From Chamaelirium japonicum (lineage: Eukaryota; Streptophyta; Magnoliopsida; Liliales; Melanthiaceae): DNA of 64,000 nucleotides. This document shows, piece after piece, positions 10,247 through 22,900 of this stretch. Within the stretch, counting starts at the first letter, position 1. Every line of letters starts with the position of its first letter. The notes under the pieces were generated by a model that was not told where the DNA came from, ran no database searches, and was given only the letters and a program-made list of their open reading frames with translations. The stretch spans positions 65,130,255 through 65,194,254 of the forward strand of contig OX393551.1 of NCBI GenBank assembly GCA_947650365.1, in the 5' to 3' direction. Both the position numbers and the translations under genes were made by a program.

Positions 10247-10610
10247 ACAGGTGGCAATGGGTCGTGTCGGGTTGGGTTCATGTCGTGTCTAGTTTCGGGT
10301 CGTGTCTAAAACCCCTAGACCCGAGTCCGACCCGCTTATAAACGGGTAGACCCGATAAGACCTGTTTACCACATGGATCTATTCAGTTGATCCAATCCAA
10401 CTCGACCCGACCTAACCTGATAGACCCGCTGGTACTACATTTTAAACGGGTCTTCCCCAAGTCTACTGTGTCCAGACCCTAAACCCGGACCTGACTCGTT
10501 TATTAAACGATTCTATCGTGTCGACCCGTTTACGACCCGAACCAGTTTAACCCAGACCCGCTAACTTTGTGTCTGATATGCCGTGTTGGGTCCAAAATTG
10601 CTAGCCCTAT
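10247..10610. mobile_element. GGGTCG-family non-autonomous element, hAT-like (364 bp)
   Basis: Starts ACAGGTGGCAATGGGTCGTG and ends ATTGCTAGCCCTAT. It is flanked by perfect 8 bp direct repeats TAGTGGGT at 10239-10246 and 10611-10618. The interior is made of GACCCG and GGGTC words that pair internally. 8 bp duplications and (T)AGGGGTGGCAA ends are typical of hAT elements. No transposase. Confidence 0.8.
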
Positions 10611-10844
10611 TAGTGGGTTTCAGCCACCAATTGTATGCTGCCAAGTTAATCGGGCTGGCTAAATCGGGAAAACCTTCGGACTGAATATCATTTATCTTTA
10701 TCTTTTTTGAGTTCAGATCATCGGTTGGCTATGTTCGGTGGGCTCGACACCTGTCACAGCCGCACGATGGCACACAAGATGCATGCTGGGCCCACCACCA
10801 AGGCCTTCGATCAGAGTTCTCAGCTCTTTTTTTCTATTTTTTGT

Positions 10845-11093
10845 TGGTAAATTACACTTTGCCCCATTGAAGTTTATCTAAAAAACACCTAACCCCCATA
10901 GCTAAAAAACAACATTTTGTCCCCTCCAAAACACTTTTGATCATATAAAAATTACCAAATGAGGAAGCCAAGTAGTTGATAAAAGGGGTATTGGGCTAAC
11001 ATTTCAAACTTTAGTATACAATTTGGAACAAAATAAACTACAGGGTTAAGTGTTTTTTAAGCTAAACTTCAAGGGGGTAAAGTGTAATTTACC
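10845..11093. mobile_element. MITE with long inverted ends (249 bp)
   Basis: Left GGTAAATTACACTTTGCCCC and the reverse complement of the right end, GGTAAATTACACTTTACCCC, match, and the pairing runs on through TTGAAGTTT and AAAAAACAC. No coding capacity. No clear target duplication, because the flanks are T-rich. Confidence 0.75.
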
Positions 11094-12189
11094 CCCCTTT
11101 TTTTTTCGACTACTACAGTCCGATAATCAGGTTTTAATTACTAATGTAATAAATAACCAATGGCATGGCGGGAGCTGAAGGGTTGAAGTGTGCCCCCCCG
11201 CCAACGGTGAAAGCTGGCACGCGTTGGCCTGATGCTCACTTTGCTCAGACGTGAGCTGGCTCGACTGCCTCCAATAAGTGGCACATGGGTGGGCTCGGGC
11301 GTGCCGGAGGCCCATCAGGCCAGGCCCGATTTTGCCCGGTTTGGACATTGTTAAATTGGGCTTTGGGCCACGCTTCAATTATTCAAACCTGGCTGTACTA
11401 TGGTCCATGTATGGGCAACAGCTATCCCAGCCCAAAACCTGCATTGAGGCTAAAGTTATGAGTTTTGTTTCAAAATAGTATTTAAAAATAAAATATTATT
11501 TTTATAGCCTTTTGTCCAAAAATAATTTAAAAAGGGCTCATCTAACATCAACATGTCAGGCTGGCGTCAAAAAGCACCCTACCACGTTGGTTGTCAGTCT
11601 TTTTTTTTTTCCCGCATGGATGCTAAAATCGATATTCTAATTACCGTGTTAATTACACCCTAATCATAATTCTTAATTAAGACCGTCTATGATAATTTTT
11701 TAAAAAATAAAATTTGGCATATAAAACGGTATTTGAAATACTGTTTGGTATTTTAATTATCATTTTATTAACAATATATTTAATACGTTTTCTAATTTTA
11801 AATTGGCTTAGACCAACCAAATTGAGAAAAATGTAAGAAATGGTTTTCTGACTTTGGGAATTATTTTTTTGCAGATGGCAGCGATATAAATACTTCTGCA
11901 TTTATTTGTCTTCGCTCTGATCTAGTGACGAAAAAATGAAAAGGGAAAGAGATGGCAGTCGATTGAAATGCTTCTGCATTTATTCGCCTTCAATCTAGTG
12001 AGGATTCAAGAGAAAGCAGTGATGAAAGTAAATCGAGAAATGCATCGAACGGCCCAAATTTTTCTTCCTGAATAAATGTGGCACCACATGGCTGAAGCTC
12101 CTTGTGAGACTTCCATTTTAGTATTATACCATTAGATTAGATAGATTAGATACTATTAGATATTATATTAGATAACATAGTATTTTTTA
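11094..12189. other. Intergenic stretch, no gene seen
   Basis: AT-rich and without a convincing ORF. A 60-70 bp imperfect direct duplication containing CTTCTGCATTTATT(C/T)G(C/T)CTTC lies at about 11875-12010. Confidence 0.6.
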
Positions 12190-12759
12190 GGGTAAATTGC
12201 GCATAGACCCCCTATAGTTTGATCGATTATCACTTACACCCCCTCATGTTCAATGCCCCCCTATAGTTTGAAAAACCGTACACACAGACCTAGTGATGGC
12301 AGCGGTGCAATTTAAAGCTGAAAACCGCGATAAACCACACTACATGATGCGGTTTTGGTTTGCTAAAAAATATAAAACCGTAGCGCTGCGATGCTGTTTT
12401 GGTTTTCGGTTTTTGTGTAGCTGTGCGATTTTGGTTTTGACCAAAACCGCATAAAGCTACACTGTTTAGACCATTATAATGTTAAATCGTGGTGCATCGC
12501 AGCATACCGCATCTTATGATGCGGTTTTGGTTTTACATAATGATACATTGTCGTTATGCATTGCGAATTCGGTGTGACAATTTAGTGTTGCAGTGTGGTT
12601 TTGATTTTGCCCAAAACCGCATCGAAACCACACCATTAGTATCTTTACATAGACCCCCTCTCAAGAGGCCCTTTGGAGAGATGCAAGTGATGTATTTTTC
12701 AAACTATTGGTGTAAGTGATGGTCGATCAAACTACAGGGGGTCTATTTATAATTTATCC
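12190..12759. mobile_element. Inverted-repeat element (570 bp), MULE-like
   Basis: Left GGGTAAATTGCGCATAGACC pairs with the right end, whose reverse complement starts GGATAAATTATAAATAGACC; pairing goes on through GTTTGATCGA and ATCACTTACACC. The flanks TATTTTTTA (12181-12189) and TATTTTTAA (12760-12768) are a 9 bp target duplication with one difference. The centre is full of GCGGTTTTGGTTT words in both orientations and may be a further nested insertion. Confidence 0.72.
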
Positions 12760-13159
12760 TATTTTTAAAAGGGAAATTTTATTCATACCCCAAAAATCTG
12801 TAACTAGCCCCCGTCTCCCTATCGTTTCTCAATAACTTACTCAGCGGCCCTTTAATACCAACATTGCCCTTTTCTTTTGTACCCCAAACCTCAAAGCCCT
12901 AACTTAGCATCTTTTGTACCCAACCCAACCCAAGTTCTGTTTGAACTTCCTTAGCCCTAGCCTAATCCGTCGGGTTGGCCAGGTTGATCAGGTTGTGCGG
13001 GATGAGTTGATCGGCTTCAATATGGTAGAGGAGAAATAATTCGGGTTAGGCTCGGGTTGGGTTTAGGCTAGCCCACCCAAATTTGGGTTGGGTTCGGATT
13101 GGGCTCGAGTTGGGTTCCGATTGGCCCGCCCAAGTTGCAGCCCTACGTCTGCCTTCAAG

Positions 13160-13615
13160 TAGGGGTGGCAATGGGTCGGGTCGAGTCGGGTTGAGACATA
13201 GGTATAAGGGCAAAACACCCAACCCGAACCCGACCCATTTAATAAACAGGTCAAAAACTTAAACCCAAACCCGACCTGACCCGTTTAACCCGTTTACTAA
13301 ACGGGTCGGGTCGTGTCGGGTCGGGTTGGCTCAACAGATCCCACGTAAACCTACCTGATTGGGTCAAGACAAGTTGGATTGGGCCGGAATTGATCTAATT
13401 GGGCCGGGTTGGCTCGGGTCGGGTCGGGTTGACACGACCCATTTGGTAAATTGGTCAAGTCGGGTCAATCAGGCTATAAGTACAAACCTGAACCCGACCC
13501 ATTAAATAAACGGGTCAATCGGGTTGACCCTTATATGACCGGAACCCGTTTAGGCCAAATCTACACCCACTAACTTCGGGTTGGGATCGGGCCGGGTCAA
13601 GGATTGCCACCCCTA
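13160..13615. mobile_element. GGGTCG-family non-autonomous element, hAT-like (456 bp)
   Basis: Perfect 12 bp inverted ends TAGGGGTGGCAA and TTGCCACCCCTA, flanked by perfect 8 bp direct repeats CCTTCAAG at 13152-13159 and 13616-13623. This is the clearest copy of the family in the window and fixes its boundaries. It is nested in element A. Confidence 0.9.
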
Positions 13616-13886
13616 CCTTCAAGTACCAGCCAAACTGCATGGGGTTTATTTAAGAGTGGGGTGTATTCAAGAGTGCATATAATTAGGGTATATTTAAGGC
13701 GGTATGTGTTTGATTGGGGTATAATCAAGTTGGAGCGGGCCATTTAACTGGAGTGTATTAAAAGTGGAGTGTAAAGGGGAAGGGTATTTTTGGGATAAGA
13801 ATGGGTTATGAAAAAAAAAGATTGGGTGTGTTCAAGTTTGTTGGAAATGGGGGCTAATTACAGATTTTTGGGGTACGAATAAAATT

Positions 13887-15000
13887 GGGAAATTTTATTC
13901 ATACCCCAAAAATCTGTAATTAGCCCCCGTATCCCTAGCGTTTCTCAATAACTTACTCAACAATCCTTTAATACCAACAATGCCCCTTTTTTTTTATACC
14001 CCAAACCCCAAAGTCCCTGCTCAGCGTCTTTTGTACCCCAACCCAACCCAAAGTTCGTTTAAACTTAGCCCCGCCCAACCCGTCGGGTTGTGCGGGGTGG
14101 GTTCGGGTTAACCCGCCCAAAGTCGGGTTGGGTTCGGGTTGGCCCGCCCAAGTTGCAGCTAGGGGTGGCAATGAGTCGTGTCGTGTCGGGTTCGTGTCGT
14201 GTCTAGTTTCGTGTCGTGTCCAAAACCCCTAGACCCGGACCCGACCCGTTTAACTAATTGTGTCTAGATCCTAAACCCGTACCCGACTCGCTAATAAACA
14301 GGTAGACACGATAAGACCCGATAAGACCCGTTTACCCCCCGGATCTATTCAGTTGACCCGATCCGACCCAATCCGACTTGACCTGACCTGACCCGAAAGA
14401 CCCACTGGTTTTATATATTATAGTATCGGATTGCTGGTAGACCCGACCCGACCCGACATGACCTATTGAATACTAAACGGGTCTTCCTGGGTCTACCGTG
14501 TCCAGACCCTAAACCCGGACCCGACCCGTTTAATAAACGGGTCTATCGTGTCAACCCGTTTACGACCCGAACCCGTTTAGCCTTGACCCAGACCCGCTAA
14601 CTTCGTGTCGGGTCGAGGAGAAATGATTCGGGTTGGGCTCGGATTAGCCCGCCCAAATTCGGGTTGGGTTCGGGTTGGACTCGGGTTGGGTTCAGGTTGG
14701 CCCGCCCAAGTTGCAGCTCTACTTGTGCCTTCAAGTATCGGCCAACTGCATGGGGTTTATTTAAGAGTGGGGTGTATTCAAGAGTGCATATAATTGGGGT
14801 ATATTTAAGGGGGTATGTGTTTGATTGGGGTATAATCAAGTTGGGGCGGGCCATTTAACTGGGGTGTATTGAAGGTAAGGTGTAAGAGGGAAGGGTATTT
14901 TTGGGATAGGAATGAGGTATGAAAAAAAAAATGGGGTGTATTCAAGTTTCTTGGAAATGGGGGCTAATTACAGATTTATGGGGTCTGAATAATATTTCCC
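13887..15000. mobile_element. Inverted-repeat element B, inserted in the right end of element A
   Basis: Starts GGGAAATTTTATTCATACCC and ends GGTCTGAATAATATTTCCC, so it belongs to the same family as element A. The direct repeats ATAAAATT at 13879-13886 and 15001-15008 are an 8 bp target duplication cut into the inverted end of A. The interior resembles A and holds a further GGGTCG-family copy. Confidence 0.85.
14160..14611. mobile_element. GGGTCG-family element, right end missing
   Basis: Starts TAGGGGTGGCAATGAGTCGT and follows the family sequence through CCGCTAACTTCGTGTCGGGTC. It then passes directly into element B sequence without the expected ATTGCCA...CCCTA end. It therefore looks truncated or joined to flanking DNA by a later deletion. 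Confidence 0.7.
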
Positions 15001-15035
15001 ATAAAATTACCCTTTTTGAAATGGCATTAAAAAAA

Positions 15036-15298
15036 GGGTTATTTTGACTTTGCCCCAACATTTTACCTTGAATTAGACTTTACCCCCCATAATTTCATTG
15101 ATTAGACTTTTCCCCCCCAAAACTAACTGTTCCGTCAGCTCACCCCAAAACTTTATTTATTTTCCGTCAGCTCACCCTTTCTCTTAGATGGTCAGCTGAC
15201 GGAACAGTTAGTTTTGGGGGGTAAAGTCTAATTAATGAACCTATGGGGGTAAAATCTAATTCAAGGCAAAATTTTGGGGGCAAACTCAAAATAACCCC
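15036..15298. mobile_element. MITE with long inverted ends next to the RHIP1-like start
   Basis: Left GGGTTATTTTGACTTTGCCCC-type end pairs with the right end, whose reverse complement reads GGGTTATTTTGAGTTTGCCC; pairing continues through CCTTGAATTAGA and AACTAACTGTTCCGTCAGCT. It sits between A-runs. It ends 41 bp before the ATG of the RHIP1-like gene, so it must lie in the gene's core promoter or 5' leader. Confidence 0.82.
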
Positions 15299-15339
15299 AA
15301 AAAAAATCCCAAGCCGGGCATCTCACGAAACACTCCGCA

Positions 15340-15672
15340 ATGACGACGACGGCGGCGGGATCTGCTCCTCCGCCACCTCCTCCGAGCGAGGACGTGAAAC
15401 GACCCGCTCCCGGATTGGATGACTCCGCCCTCGTATCCGGTGGAGCGCCGCAGAAGAATTTCTTTTGGCCCCTCCAAAAACTGCAGGTTTCTTGATCTCT
15501 TCCCTTCCCTTGTTCTACTTTTCTTTATTCATGTTCAGAGTTTTGATTTTATTTTTCCTAAAGATGACCATCAATTTTTTTTTATGTTTGTAGCCCCTTA
15601 TTGTCCCTTTTAGGTTTGGATTTGTTGGTTGGCAAAGTACCCATTGTAAGGTAATAGCTGGCTGAATACATT

Positions 15673-15741
<69 letters not shown>

Positions 15742-18700
15742 TCTCAAAAAATGTATTTAAACACTTATAGTAGTTCATCTAGGGCATTAAGTGGAACCTT
15801 TAGGGTTAATCACTTAGCTCCAATTGACTTTGTAGTTTTCTAGCCATTTCATAACATAATTAGAAAACCATGTTGTTACATCCATTTTTTTTTAAATCTT
15901 TGGCCGTCACACATTTATTGTAGCTGCCCTTTCTCACAATTTTTTTTTGTAACCTCTCTTTCTTTCATCTAATAAACATGTTGGGTGTATAGGCCAAACC
16001 CCCTCAGAATACCAATTGGGATTTTTCAAAAAGAAAAAATAAATCATTAACTTATCAAAAAATGCTAAGCAATTAGATTTTAGGGCACAATCCCAATAGT
16101 GGATCCTTCTGAAACATGGTAAGATAGTCAAATTCTTTCAAAGGTGGATAATATTGTCAAATGTCCAACTTGTAATTATCTTTCCTCAATTATGTTCCTA
16201 GAAGAATGGTCTTCATGTTGGTTTATGTACTTATATATACATGTGCATGTTTGTACGGAACCTTTTAGAGGATACTTTTAGAGCTAAAGATATTTTAAAC
16301 ACTGAAAACCACATTCTTGAAAGGTTGAAGAGTGTGCTTTCTCTCTATCTCCAAGAGTTAGATAATAATGACCTTATAAATACTTTTAGTTTTGCACCAA
16401 TAAATTGTGTACCCAATCTACCTTTCAATATTGATTGTCTTATATTTAGTCACCTGTCATTGTTCTATAGTTTTTGGTAAAGAAGAAATGACAAGGTTAA
16501 AGGGGTTTATAGTTTTGCAATAAGGTGAAGCTTCTTATTTGGAATAAGGCTTTAGAGTTCTATATTTTACGTAAGTTGATAGGGCCTTTAAATATCCGAT
16601 ATTACGTTGAATTTAAGAAGACCATTAGTTATCTTATGAACATGTTGTAATGGTGGTGGTGTATGTGTGTTGCAGGGGGGGGGGGGGGGGGGGGGGGTTG
16701 TAAACATTCTAAGAGTTATGTACTATGCACTTAACTCATCAAATGGGTTGGCATTTGCAATGCGAATCGGAGAAAAAGGAGCATGGCTATTGTTTAAACT
16801 TGGTAGGGATTTAACTATATTGGTATTTGGTGATTGTTAAAGGTAGGCTTGTTCGAACATCTTCAAAAAGTTCATTGTGTTGCAAATATGTGGTACAGTG
16901 GTCCCATATTTGTGCACATGTATATTAATTTTATTCCGCAATGGTTTCTTTGTCTAACCTTCAACTCTTCTTTAGTCTCTTCAGCTCAGCTTTAACTTTT
17001 GAGGCCATTTCATATAGACATGCTGTTTTTTTGCCATTGTATTTCGGTCGGTTAAGAATAGGAATTTTTTCGGATTCTAGAATCTGGTCAAATGTCGGTG
17101 AAATTTTGTATTTTTCAAGAAAAGATTTCGGTGGAAATTTGTCGAATTTCGATCAAATTGTTGTCAATTTTGGTCAAATGTTGTTCTCTAAAGACGAAAA
17201 ATAGAATTTTTATGAAAAAGATGGAATTTTTTTTGTGAAATTGTTCGTAAAAACAAAATGTTGGATTCGGTCAAATGTCGGACCTTTCAAGCAATATTTC
17301 GTGATGTCAAGCCTTAATTTGGTATTATCAAAGTTTTAGATAATTTCTATAAATTCTAAATAAAAGTCATTTCAGTCATTTTGTAGGAAATTTTTTTACA
17401 TTTGATTCCGTGGCCATATTCAATGATTTCTATCATGGCAGCTTTACTTCCCGTTGATGAAATAACTATAATTTATGATTGTTGGTTGGTTTGTTGTTGT
17501 CGGCTAACTCATGGTGGATCCAACTTTAGTTTGAGGTTATATTATTGTAGGGGTGCATTATATATATTTTGTTGAGACGTATGTCTAATATGAGTCATGT
17601 GTAGAATGTTAGTGTATAACATTGACTTATATCAAATTTTCAACTTTTATTCTTATTTGAGCCTTGATTTTAGTATACTAGTTACTAACCATGCGCAATG
17701 CATGGACAACTGCGATCTTACTCGAGTTGCACACGTAGTGTGCATATCGTACTGCAGGATATAATCTCGTTGCAGGAGTCACATCCCTAAGGGTTTCCCC
17801 CCTTTTTTTTTCCAGCGGGGCCACGTGGTACTATTCCAAGACAAAGGCTTCAATTTTAGTTTATAGTATATAAAATTTGTTTATTAGTTGAATGCCTTTA
17901 ATTTTATTTAGCCCTTCGGTAGAACTTTTCCATTGTTCTAAAAAGCGGTTCGGGCATCTGCCTAGGCATTTTGGGGCATAGATCGCACCGTATAAGTTGG
18001 GATTCACTTTTCTCATGTCCAATGGAGCAAGGCCATCGATGCGACCGTTTGAAGCAGTCATCGTAAATTTTCTTTCTTCATTCGTCTTCTTCTTCTTCAT
18101 GTTTTTCATTTTAATCTTTTCTTTTTTCTTCTTTAACTAGTACACTACTATGTTGCTCCTGCATAGTGGCTCCCTTGGCCCATTGTGACCACATGAAAAA
18201 AATGATGATAGCGGCACCCTTTACCCATTGTGAACTCCTAGAAGAAAGATGACACTAAAAACATAGTAGTTATGTAAATTCTAAGTAAAATGTTTTATAA
18301 AATTTTGGGTGCCTCGATCTCAGGGTGCCTGCCTAGGTGTTGCATACCTCCTACATGTGCCACCATAAAGGGTAAACTTGTACGAGATCGACTGTGGACA
18401 AGAGTGGGAGATAACTCATCTTTTGATGAAGCCATGATGATAATGGTAAGGGATATATAATATAGCTCTACTTGTCCTAGGGGAGCACTTTAGTGATGGG
18501 TCTATTTTGATTTCACCAAGAACTTAGAAGCAAGATAAGTGTAGGCATAAAAAGCATCTCCCAAATATGAATCCTATGCAGAGGGAAGGCGTGCAATATG
18601 ATTGTGGATGGCAGTCATAACAAAAATGTGATTCCTAGAGAAGTAGTAAATAGATTGAAGCAATATACGGTGTTTCATCCTCTTCCTTATAATGTAGCTT

Positions 18701-19922
18701 AGTTATGCAACAATAATTCTATACCTATTTCCTCATGTTGCCTAGTGAAATTTAATATGAGAGCAACGTTTCATGGTGAGGTGTGGTTTGCAATTTTGGT
18801 TATGGATGCATGTCACATCTTTGCTTGGATGCCTATGGATTTATAAACGTAACATGGTCCACTACACTAAGTCGATTATATGTCCATTATAGGAAGATAA
18901 GAAGAGAGTGAAGGCGCATCCGTTGAAAAAGGAGACGGACATTAGGATTTGCGATGGGTAACCATGATTCAAATCAGGTTTGCATGCCTTTTAGATAAAG
19001 TTAGAGGAGTGAGTCCTATTGCTTTTAGGAATCCAAAATTGCTAGTTATCGAATGGGCCAACATTTGATCTTCTCTCTATTCTGGAAGGCCAAATTTGCA
19101 TCACCAGTTCTTCATAGCAGCTATCTTTATTTTATTGTTGAAAAAACATTATTAGCAGCAGCTTTTATGTGTTAATTTTAGTGTTTAGGCCAATTTTTAT
19201 TGTTTTAGGCTAGTTTTAGTTTTATTATCAGTTAAGCACAATGCCTAAATTGTGGGGGATGTCCACAATCATATTCAGATGATTCTGGGTTAAGTCAGGT
19301 GCTTTTCAGCATTTAGTTTAAAATAATAGGCTAGTAGGTTTCTGCAGGGTACCGACGGTCAAGATTAGACCTGTCGGACAGCCAGATGGGTGTATATGAT
19401 TTCTTTTTGATACAAACCTACATATGATACTTTTTGTATAGGACAATGTTACGTTTGATGGGAAATGAAAGGGAATATCATAGTCACTTTTAACTTCTGA
19501 TATTTAATGTGTGTGTGTGTCTGTGTGTGTGTATACAGAGAGAGGAATGTTACAATGAGCTATGAGCTACAAGAGGAGAAAACGAGCTGCGAAAACAAAA
19601 AATGTCACCCTATAAGTTTCGAAATTTGGTGGGTGTGTTATCTAGGGCAAGATGATCATCCTCATCAAGTTTTAACAAATTCCAAAACTTCTAGGGTCAT
19701 CAAACATGCTAAAATAAATTAATGGTTACTATAGACGGTCGATAAATCTTCTACCATTTGATGACCCTAGAAGTTTTGAATTTGTTAAAAATTGGTGTGG
19801 ATGATCATCTTACCCTAGACAAAACGCCCACCAAGTTTCAACAAATTCCGAAACTTATAGGGTGACATTTTTTATCGTAGCTCATTTTTTCCTCTTGTAG
19901 CTCATAGCTCATTGTAACATTC

Positions 19923-19956
<34 letters not shown>

Positions 19957-22900
19957 TTGTACACACACACACACATAGGGGTGGCAATGGGTCGTGTCGT
20001 GTCGGGTTCGTGTCATGTCTAGTTTCGTGTCGTGTCCAAAACCCCTAGACCCGGACCCGACCCGTTTAACTAATCGTGTCTAGATCCTAAACCCGTACCC
20101 AACCCGCTAATAAACGGGTAGACCCGATAAGACCCGTTTACCACCCGGGTCTATTCAGTTGCCCCGATCCAACCCAATCCGACTCGACCCGACTTGACTC
20201 GAAAGACCCGCTGGTATTATATATTATAGTATCGGATTGCAGGTAGACCCGACCCGTTGAATACTAAACGGGTCTTCCCGGGTCTACCGTGTCCAGACCC
20301 TAAACCCGGACCCGACCCGTTTATTAAACGGGTCTATCGTGTCGACCCGTTTATGACCCGAACCCGTTTAGCCCTAACCCAGACCCGCTAACTTCATGTC
20401 GGGTTGTGTCGGGTCTGCCGTGTCGAGTCCGAAATTGCCAGTCCTACACACACACACACACTAGTAATGCCCTTGCCTCCCGGCACTCCCCCGCCACCTT
20501 TGGTGGCCACAACCACCCTTGACTTCGGCACTCGTGGCACCCTCCTCCCTCCGACCCCCCACAACCACCTCTGGCGACAACCCCCCTTTAATCGAGACCA
20601 CTCTTTAACATATCTGAATCCCTCTTATCTCCCCCCTCCTTCCCTCCCTCCCTCCCTCCGACCCCTCTTTAAATCCAAACCCCTCTTATCTCCCCCCTTT
20701 AAATACGTGTCTGTTGGCACTGGCCCTGCCTCCGGTGGACTACCCCTGCACGAGAGAGAGAGAGAGAGAGCCGCCTCCGACAGGTCCGCCCCACCTCTGA
20801 CATATTACCCCCGCAAGAGAAATGCTTCCTTCAAAAAGTATTACACATGCATATTGGCACTGCAGCGACCGTGGCTCTGCCTCCAGTGGATTGCCTCAGT
20901 GCCCGCCAGAGAGTGAGAGAGAGAGAATCCCTTAATGCTAGAAACAATAGGGAGTGGGTATATTAGAGCTAAATAGTAATTACTCCAAATTTCTCTCAAT
21001 GTTAAAAATTTACCAAATATACACACCCTCATTTTACAAATGCACCAATCTATAAGTCTAAACAGATTAGAGTGTGTTAGAAATGGAGTACATCTTTATA
21101 ATAGGGGTTGGTATGAGACCATAACCTTACCATTGAAGGAAAATGTAAGAAAGTTCTGAAAAATTACGATTGACCCTTTAATCCGCACCCCTTTATCTCT
21201 TAGCTCAATGAATCTCAGCCGTTCTTTGTCCAATCGTCCTCCCCTATTATATAGATATATTTTCTACCCTAGATTTTGCCAGAAATAAAAGAAAAAAAAG
21301 GCTTTGTATCCCAAGTCTCTGTCTCCGTGCGCATCTGTGTCTGAGTATCATATGTAGACACTGCAATGCATATGATTTAAATATCCTCGATCATCACTTT
21401 CACCACCGCCTCCACTCCAACTACTATCGGTTTATGCTACCAACCCAAACCACTACTCTGCCATCATCCTCGTGGTAACTTTACCATAAGAATGGCAATA
21501 TTACTTCTAGAAAGGCGTCATGCCATGTCAGACGCCATGAAGTGAAGTTATTTCTACCCACGCCGTTCAATCAATTGGTTCCCCAATAAACAACTTTTCT
21601 TACAACCAATCAGACCGAAAATGTTAATGAATATCTTTTTTCATGTTGCATCACCATGCTTACCCCTTGCTTGTTGTGGAATATTATAAGTTGGCATGCT
21701 CATAATCTCCTGCTCATCTTTGCTGAGCAATTTTCCATCATATGTAGGATTTTGTGCCGGTGATGCAGTCACAATATAAAGTTTATGAGGATGCCTTTGT
21801 CAACAAAGTTAAAGGTAGCTATTTTTCTGATCAAGTTAAATACATGTTCTGTAACTTACATTAATATCCATAGTACCATGAAAATAACTTCTTTATCATG
21901 TAATTGGAGAAAGTCTTCTATCCAGCAAGTAATTCTGACACATTAGTCATCATATGTCTATTCTATGAACACTTAAGATCAGTTGGTGATTGCACGGGAA
22001 CACCCAACTGAGGCGTGTGGGGTTGCTGCTGCTGCAGGACTACTACTCATGCGAGGTATAGCTTACATAATTCCCTTGTAATATTTCAGGCCTAGTTACA
22101 CTGGAAACATCTGAAGCTTGTTTTCCTATAGAAAGTCATGAACTTGATCGCTAAATATCCAATATCCCCTTTTGCATCTTTCATGTTATTGCCATTTCCT
22201 ATGGTTGCTTGAATGCAGTTCTTGGTTGGATTTTAACGAGAAGTTTGTTTGTGATTATAGGTCCTAGGAGATTTTTGATGCGCAACACTTTTGGCCGTCT
22301 TGTAAGTGAAGAGGTGATCTTTCTAATCGATAGAATTTTATTTTATTTTTATTTATTTGTTTGAACATTTTTGAAATGCTTAATATATTTGTAGCGTTTT
22401 AGTTTTTTTTTGCATTAACATTTTTTAATTTCAAATTTATATCAAACCCCTTATTATCAAAGTGTTCGGTTATTCAAATTATCTATTATGCAAGTTGTTT
22501 CTGTCATGATGAAGTACACTAATAGTCAACTATTATAGATTCTTGGTTATCAAACCCCTTATTCTTAAATTACTATTGTTACGATGCGGTCCTCCTCAAA
22601 CGGCATGTGTAGACCCGCATGGGCAACGACGAAGCCCCAGATCCCCATCAGTTAGTCATGTCGACTCTACAAGGTTTCGAGTCTAGTAACTGTCTCTCGC
22701 TTCCTCCGTTTTCCTTTTCTTCTTTGCTCCCTATGTAAAACTTGGATGTATGTTTTGCTTGCTTCCAAATTGTTGACTTCATCTTCACTCCACTTTCTTT
22801 ACAAAAACATATTTAAACATTTCACTGTAATCTTGATTGTAAATCATGTTTCTAGTCACGATTCAACAAAGCTGAGGCGAGTCTAAAAGAGCTCAGTCAA

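Larger units (their letters stand above)
8668..10695. mobile_element. 2.0 kb terminal-inverted-repeat element with a foldback core
   Basis: The left end GAGAAATGATATTCAGCCCG and the right end, whose reverse complement is GATAAATGATATTCAGTCCG, form terminal inverted repeats that continue into GAAGGTTTTTCCGAT. Inside, 8880-10020 folds back on itself (separate entry), and a GGGTCG-family element is nested at 10247-10610. No transposase frame is seen, so it is non-autonomous. End type suggests a Mutator-like element, but no convincing 9 bp target duplication is visible. The copia element inserted 22 bp outside its left end. Confidence 0.7.
12771..15012. mobile_element. Inverted-repeat element A, MULE-like, split by element B
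   Basis: The left end is GGGAAATTTTATTCATACCC. The right end is interrupted: its inner part GGGGTACGAATAAAATT stops at 13886 and its last bases ACCC lie at 15009-15012, with element B between. The flanks TTTTTAAAA (12762-12770) and TTTTTGAAA (15013-15021) form a 9 bp target duplication with one difference. It carries a GGGTCG-family element at 13160-13615. No transposase. Confidence 0.82.
15487..21747 (+). other. First intron of the RHIP1-like gene (6.3 kb)
   Basis: Mostly AT-rich filler plus mobile sequence: a (GA)n tract, a 23 bp G-run, a gypsy protease fossil, a foldback element and a GGGTCG-family element (separate entries). Two short frames (16241-16480 plus, 17861-18109 minus) are not recognised and are not called as genes. 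20450-20930 is C-rich with CTCCCTCCCT and (GA)n words and an imperfect repeat of TGCCTCC(G/A)GTGGA; I see no gene in it. Confidence 0.7.

Noticed and set aside
16241-16480. Plus-strand 79-residue frame (NLLEDTFRAKDILNTENHIL) in RHIP1-like intron 1
   Set aside because: It reads like protein but matches no family I know, and the flanking sequence closes quickly; it is probably a chance frame or an old transposon scrap.
20404-20916. 170-residue plus-strand frame in RHIP1-like intron 1
   Set aside because: It begins in a GGGTCG-family element and continues through CT-, CA- and GA-rich low-complexity DNA.
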